Assembly (NCBI GenBank): GCA_937927875.1
Contig: CALEYV010000091.1
Location: 1 to 45,494, forward strand
Length of the DNA: 45,494 nucleotides
DNA from: an uncultured Actinomycetes bacterium
GTDB lineage: Bacteria; Actinomycetota; Acidimicrobiia; IMCC26256; PALSA-555
Direction: 5' to 3'
The position numbers and the translations under genes were made by a program. Below, one piece after another: positions 43,331-45,494 of this stretch. Numbering within the stretch: position 1 is the stretch's first letter; each line of letters opens with the position of its first letter. Under the pieces are notes generated by a model. That model saw only the letters and a list, made by a program, of their open reading frames with translations, had not been told where the DNA came from and searched no databases.

Positions 43331-45043
43331 TCAGCGGACTCGCACGCCGACCGCGGTCGGGAGCGAGAAGTGGACCGACGTGAAGGTCACGCGTCCCCCG
43401 AGTCGGGGCTGTGCATACCCGGTGCCCGAGGATGTCAGCTGCAGCGTCAGCGTGGCGCCGGGGACGGCGGAGAAGACCACCGTCTCGAGTGGCACGGTCG
43501 TGCGATGCGTCGCGCCGTCGAGCGTGACGTCGATCGGCGTGACCTGGTTGCCGAGCACGATCCCGGTCGCCGGATCGACGATCTGCGCGAACACCCGGGT
43601 CGGACGGGGGCCACGCGACACCGTCCCCGAGTAGGTGACGGCGAGCGTCGGTGGACCGAGCACGAGCGCGGGGTTGTCGAAGCGCACGGTGAGCTCGAGC
43701 GCGTTCTCGGCCCGGGTCGGCGTGATGCCGGCGGCGACACTGCCGAGGGCGGCCGACGGGGCACCGGCGAGCGGGCGCACCGGCGCGAACACCGTCCTCG
43801 TCAGCGCCAAGCTCCCCGCGCCGCCGCCGGTCACGGAGCGGCCGACGCGAGGCGGATAGGCGTCGGAGGCGAGCTCCTGGCCGTTCTGGTCAACCGTCGT
43901 GAACACCGGGCCGACCGATGCGGTGGCGTCGCCCTCGACGTACCGCTGGAGCCACGAGATCGCCGCCGACGTCTGGAGCCTCTGGTCACCGCCTCTGGTG
44001 AGACACACGCCGTGCCCGCCGCAGTACCACAGCATCGCCGTGGGCACGCCGTGCGACTTGAGGATCGCGTAGTTGGTCTCGGCCTCGTCGAGCGTGAACA
44101 GCGTGTCGACGGTTCCTTGCACGAGCAAGGTCGGGGCCTTGATCCGGTTCACCAGATCGCCGGGGCCGCGCGACAGGAACCAGGCTCGGTCCGCGGCGCT
44201 GAGCGTCGCGGTCGAGTCGCCGGACTCGTGCGCGCTGGTGATGTGCGAGTCCAGGGTGCGGCCGCTGGCGGCGCTGTACAGGAGATCACCCCACCCCTGC
44301 TTCGCGGTGTCCGCCTTGAAGAGGCTCGAGCCCAACGAGTGCCACGCGATCGTCGGGACGATGGCGTCGACGCGGCAGTCGATCGCGGCCAGCACGAGCT
44401 GGATACCTCCGCCGTATGACCCGCCAACCATGCCGACTCGTGGGTCGCCCGGCCCGTCGAGCTGCACGTTGGGAAGCGCCGCGACCCAGTCGAGCAGCAC
44501 CTGGGTGTCGCGACCCTCGACGTTCGGAGCGTCGACCGACACCGTGCCGCCCGACTTGCCGAAGCCCCGCGGGTCCCAGGTGAGCACGTTGAACCCGGCG
44601 TTCCAGAGGTCGGCGATGTTGACGTCGCCGAACAGGCCGCTGCCAAGCGTCCGGGTGTTCGTGTCGCCCGCCTGGCCCCAGCCCGGGCCCTTCAGGACGG
44701 TCGGCAAGCGAATCGACCCGGTCGCCCGCGGATTCGGGAACCAGTGCGCTCGGATACGCGTGGCGTCGAACGACGTCACGTCATAGTCGGAGGCGGGCCC
44801 GTTGGCGCTGGGAACCGCGGGCGGAGGCCCAGGACGAGTGAGCCGACACGTCGGCCGTACAGAGCGGCGAAGACCGGTGGGGGTGGCCGCCGAGCTGGGC
44901 ATAGGCGTCGATGAGGCGAAGCTCGAAGACACCGGCGAGGCCGCCACTAATCCCAGCAGCAGCACGCCGATGCCCAGGACCCGGCGCGTCGTCACCCGCG
45001 CCGAGCCGCGCCGCACGGCGTTGATCGCAACGTGGCGACTCAC
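43331..45043 (-). CDS. Secreted CocE/NonD-family (X-Pro dipeptidyl-peptidase-like) hydrolase
   Basis: A 570-residue exported alpha/beta hydrolase. A Tat- or Sec-like N-terminus (RRVLGIGVLLLGLVAASPV) is followed by TWDPRGFGKSGGTVSVD, the nucleophile elbow VGGSYGGGIQL, the acid region VQGTVDTLFTLDEAETN, and the His in YCGGHGVCL. The C-terminal jelly-roll has LELTVRFDNPALVLGPPTL. This is the S15/CocE pattern, used for ester or peptide cleavage. It starts with GTG 45043 behind GAGGAGAT. The tRNA remnant lies just upstream, at 45065. Confidence 0.88.
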   Translation of the reverse strand: MSRHVAINAVRRGSARVTTRRVLGIGVLLLGLVAASPVSSSFASSTPMPSSAATPTGLRRSVRPTCRLTRPGPPPAVPSANGPASDYDVTSFDATRIRAHWFPNPRATGSIRLPTVLKGPGWGQAGDTNTRTLGSGLFGDVNIADLWNAGFNVLTWDPRGFGKSGGTVSVDAPNVEGRDTQVLLDWVAALPNVQLDGPGDPRVGMVGGSYGGGIQLVLAAIDCRVDAIVPTIAWHSLGSSLFKADTAKQGWGDLLYSAASGRTLDSHITSAHESGDSTATLSAADRAWFLSRGPGDLVNRIKAPTLLVQGTVDTLFTLDEAETNYAILKSHGVPTAMLWYCGGHGVCLTRGGDQRLQTSAAISWLQRYVEGDATASVGPVFTTVDQNGQELASDAYPPRVGRSVTGGGAGSLALTRTVFAPVRPLAGAPSAALGSVAAGITPTRAENALELTVRFDNPALVLGPPTLAVTYSGTVSRGPRPTRVFAQIVDPATGIVLGNQVTPIDVTLDGATHRTTVPLETVVFSAVPGATLTLQLTSSGTGYAQPRLGGRVTFTSVHFSLPTAVGVRVR

Positions 45044-45064
45044 CCAATCTCCTCGGGCACGGAA

Positions 45065-45102
45065 GGGAAAGAGACTCGAACCCTAGACCTGCTCATTACG
45101 AG
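45065..45102 (-). pseudogene. Decayed 3' half of tRNA-Thr
   Basis: On the minus strand this stretch copies the anticodon loop, variable loop and T arm of the intact tRNA-Thr(CGT) at 45410-45485. Aligned with 45417-45454 it differs at 6 of 38 positions, and 5 of these changes are G-to-A or C-to-T (plus-strand sense). The D arm and 5' acceptor strand are gone, so it cannot fold as a tRNA. It fits a remnant att site, or a relic of a partial tRNA duplication. Confidence 0.75.
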
Positions 45103-45185
45103 CAGCCCAAGCTCAACGCTGCAGTGCCACCCAGCCCCCTTCCACGGCGGGGGCACGTCCGGCCCGTTCAAGGGCCGGATGTCGC

Positions 45186-45308
45186 TTACTGGATCTCGAC
45201 GATGAACAGGTTGTTCCCGTCGGGGTCGCGGAACGTGAACATGGCCGGGACGCCGCCTCCCATGCGAAGGACCTCGGGGTCAACGTCGACGCCACGAGCT
45301 TTCAGCGC
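45186..45308 (-). pseudogene. C-terminal fragment of a VOC/glyoxalase-family protein
   Basis: The fragment reads LKARGVDVDPEVLRMGGG, then VPAMFTFRDPDGNNLFIVEIQ and a stop. DPDGNxLxxVE is the signature end of vicinal-oxygen-chelate proteins (glyoxalase, dioxygenase, bleomycin resistance). Nothing like the first half, including the first metal ligand, is present upstream; the in-frame codons before it are not family-like. It is therefore a truncated relic about 40 residues long. It sits between the two tRNA-Thr copies, as debris from the same rearrangement. Confidence 0.75.
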
Positions 45309-45409
45309 GCCACCCCGCAACCGAATTGACGCAGCTGAGCCATGGCGGCTGACCTCACCTGCGGGCACGATCGATCAACCGGGCGCGCGTCGCCCCGGGT
45401 CAACGACGT

Positions 45410-45485
45410 TGGAGCCGGGACGGGGACTCGAACCCCGGGCCTGCTCATTACGAGTGAGCTGCTCTGCCGACTGAGCTATCCCGGC
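45410..45485 (-). tRNA. tRNA-Thr(CGT)
   Basis: The minus strand reads GCCGGGA TA GCTC..GAGC, then the anticodon stem GCTCA/TGAGC around loop CTCGTAA, so the anticodon is CGT (codon ACG). Next come a 5-nt variable loop, T arm CGGGG-TTCGAGT-CCCCG, and TCCCGGC closing the 7-bp acceptor stem. The cloverleaf is complete and all stems pair. The discriminator is U (45413) and CCA is encoded (45410-45412). Confidence 0.96.
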
Positions 45486-45494
45486 GGGGACGGC

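Noticed and set aside
45065..45102. A second functional tRNA-Thr
   Set aside because: The 5' acceptor strand and D arm are missing, and T-arm pairing is damaged.

Overview
The window is high-GC actinobacterial chromosome with about 50 densely packed genes, many starting with GTG and many overlapping their neighbour by GTGA or ATGA. The markers are a SigR/SigH-type sigma factor with an HxxxCxxC zinc anti-sigma factor, a DUF2342-type zinc metalloprotease, DUF2510 and DivIVA proteins, and a fol-pan-coaX-lysS-clpC gene order like that of mycobacteria. I infer a deep-branching, probably environmental actinobacterium (Acidimicrobiia-like). The class is a guess from gene content, not a database result.

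Region 1 (1-19506, almost all minus strand) is a long block read from right to left. It runs sigma factor, anti-sigma factor, small membrane protein, metalloprotease, tilS, hpt, ftsH, folE, folP, a phosphatase-like protein, folB, folK, a DUF2520 protein, panC, panD, nadB, nadC, coaX, lysS, then an epimerase, a PlsC-like acyltransferase and an alpha/beta hydrolase. It supplies folate, pantothenate/CoA and NAD cofactors together with core translation, tRNA modification, purine salvage and proteolysis. A polyprenyl diphosphate synthase (plus strand) and the start of clpC (minus strand) lie at the left edge. Three proteins here look catalytically altered: the phosphatase-like protein lacks the catalytic Cys, the epimerase lacks the YxxxK lysine, and the acyltransferase lacks a normal HX4D motif.

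Region 2 (19.6-31.2 kb) is mixed accessory content. It holds a proline-linked beta-propeller lipoprotein, a TIGR03086-like protein, a Ser/Thr kinase coupled to a small lipoprotein, an SDR, an EEP-family phosphatase, a GH43-like secreted protein, a methyltransferase coupled to an unusual ferritin-like/DUF362 fusion, a frameshifted NTF2-like gene, and a MEDS/HATPase regulator.

Region 3 (31.2-45.5 kb) contains a DivIVA-like protein, a TreT-like glycosyltransferase, an Erm-like rRNA methyltransferase preceded by an overlapping small ORF, an SPFH-NfeD pair with an upstream small ORF, a secreted seven-repeat propeller protein, a DUF2510 protein, a small P-loop kinase, a 2OG-Fe(II) oxygenase, tatA, a GyrI-like protein and a secreted CocE/NonD-like hydrolase. 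The right edge holds tRNA-Thr(CGT), a decayed copy of its 3' half 350 bp away, and a VOC-protein fragment between them, which looks like the scar of an integration or deletion event.

The most promising leads for undescribed biology are the ferritin-like/DUF362 fusion with its methyltransferase partner, the pseudo-phosphatase inside the folate operon, and the two upstream small ORFs (erm and nfeD).
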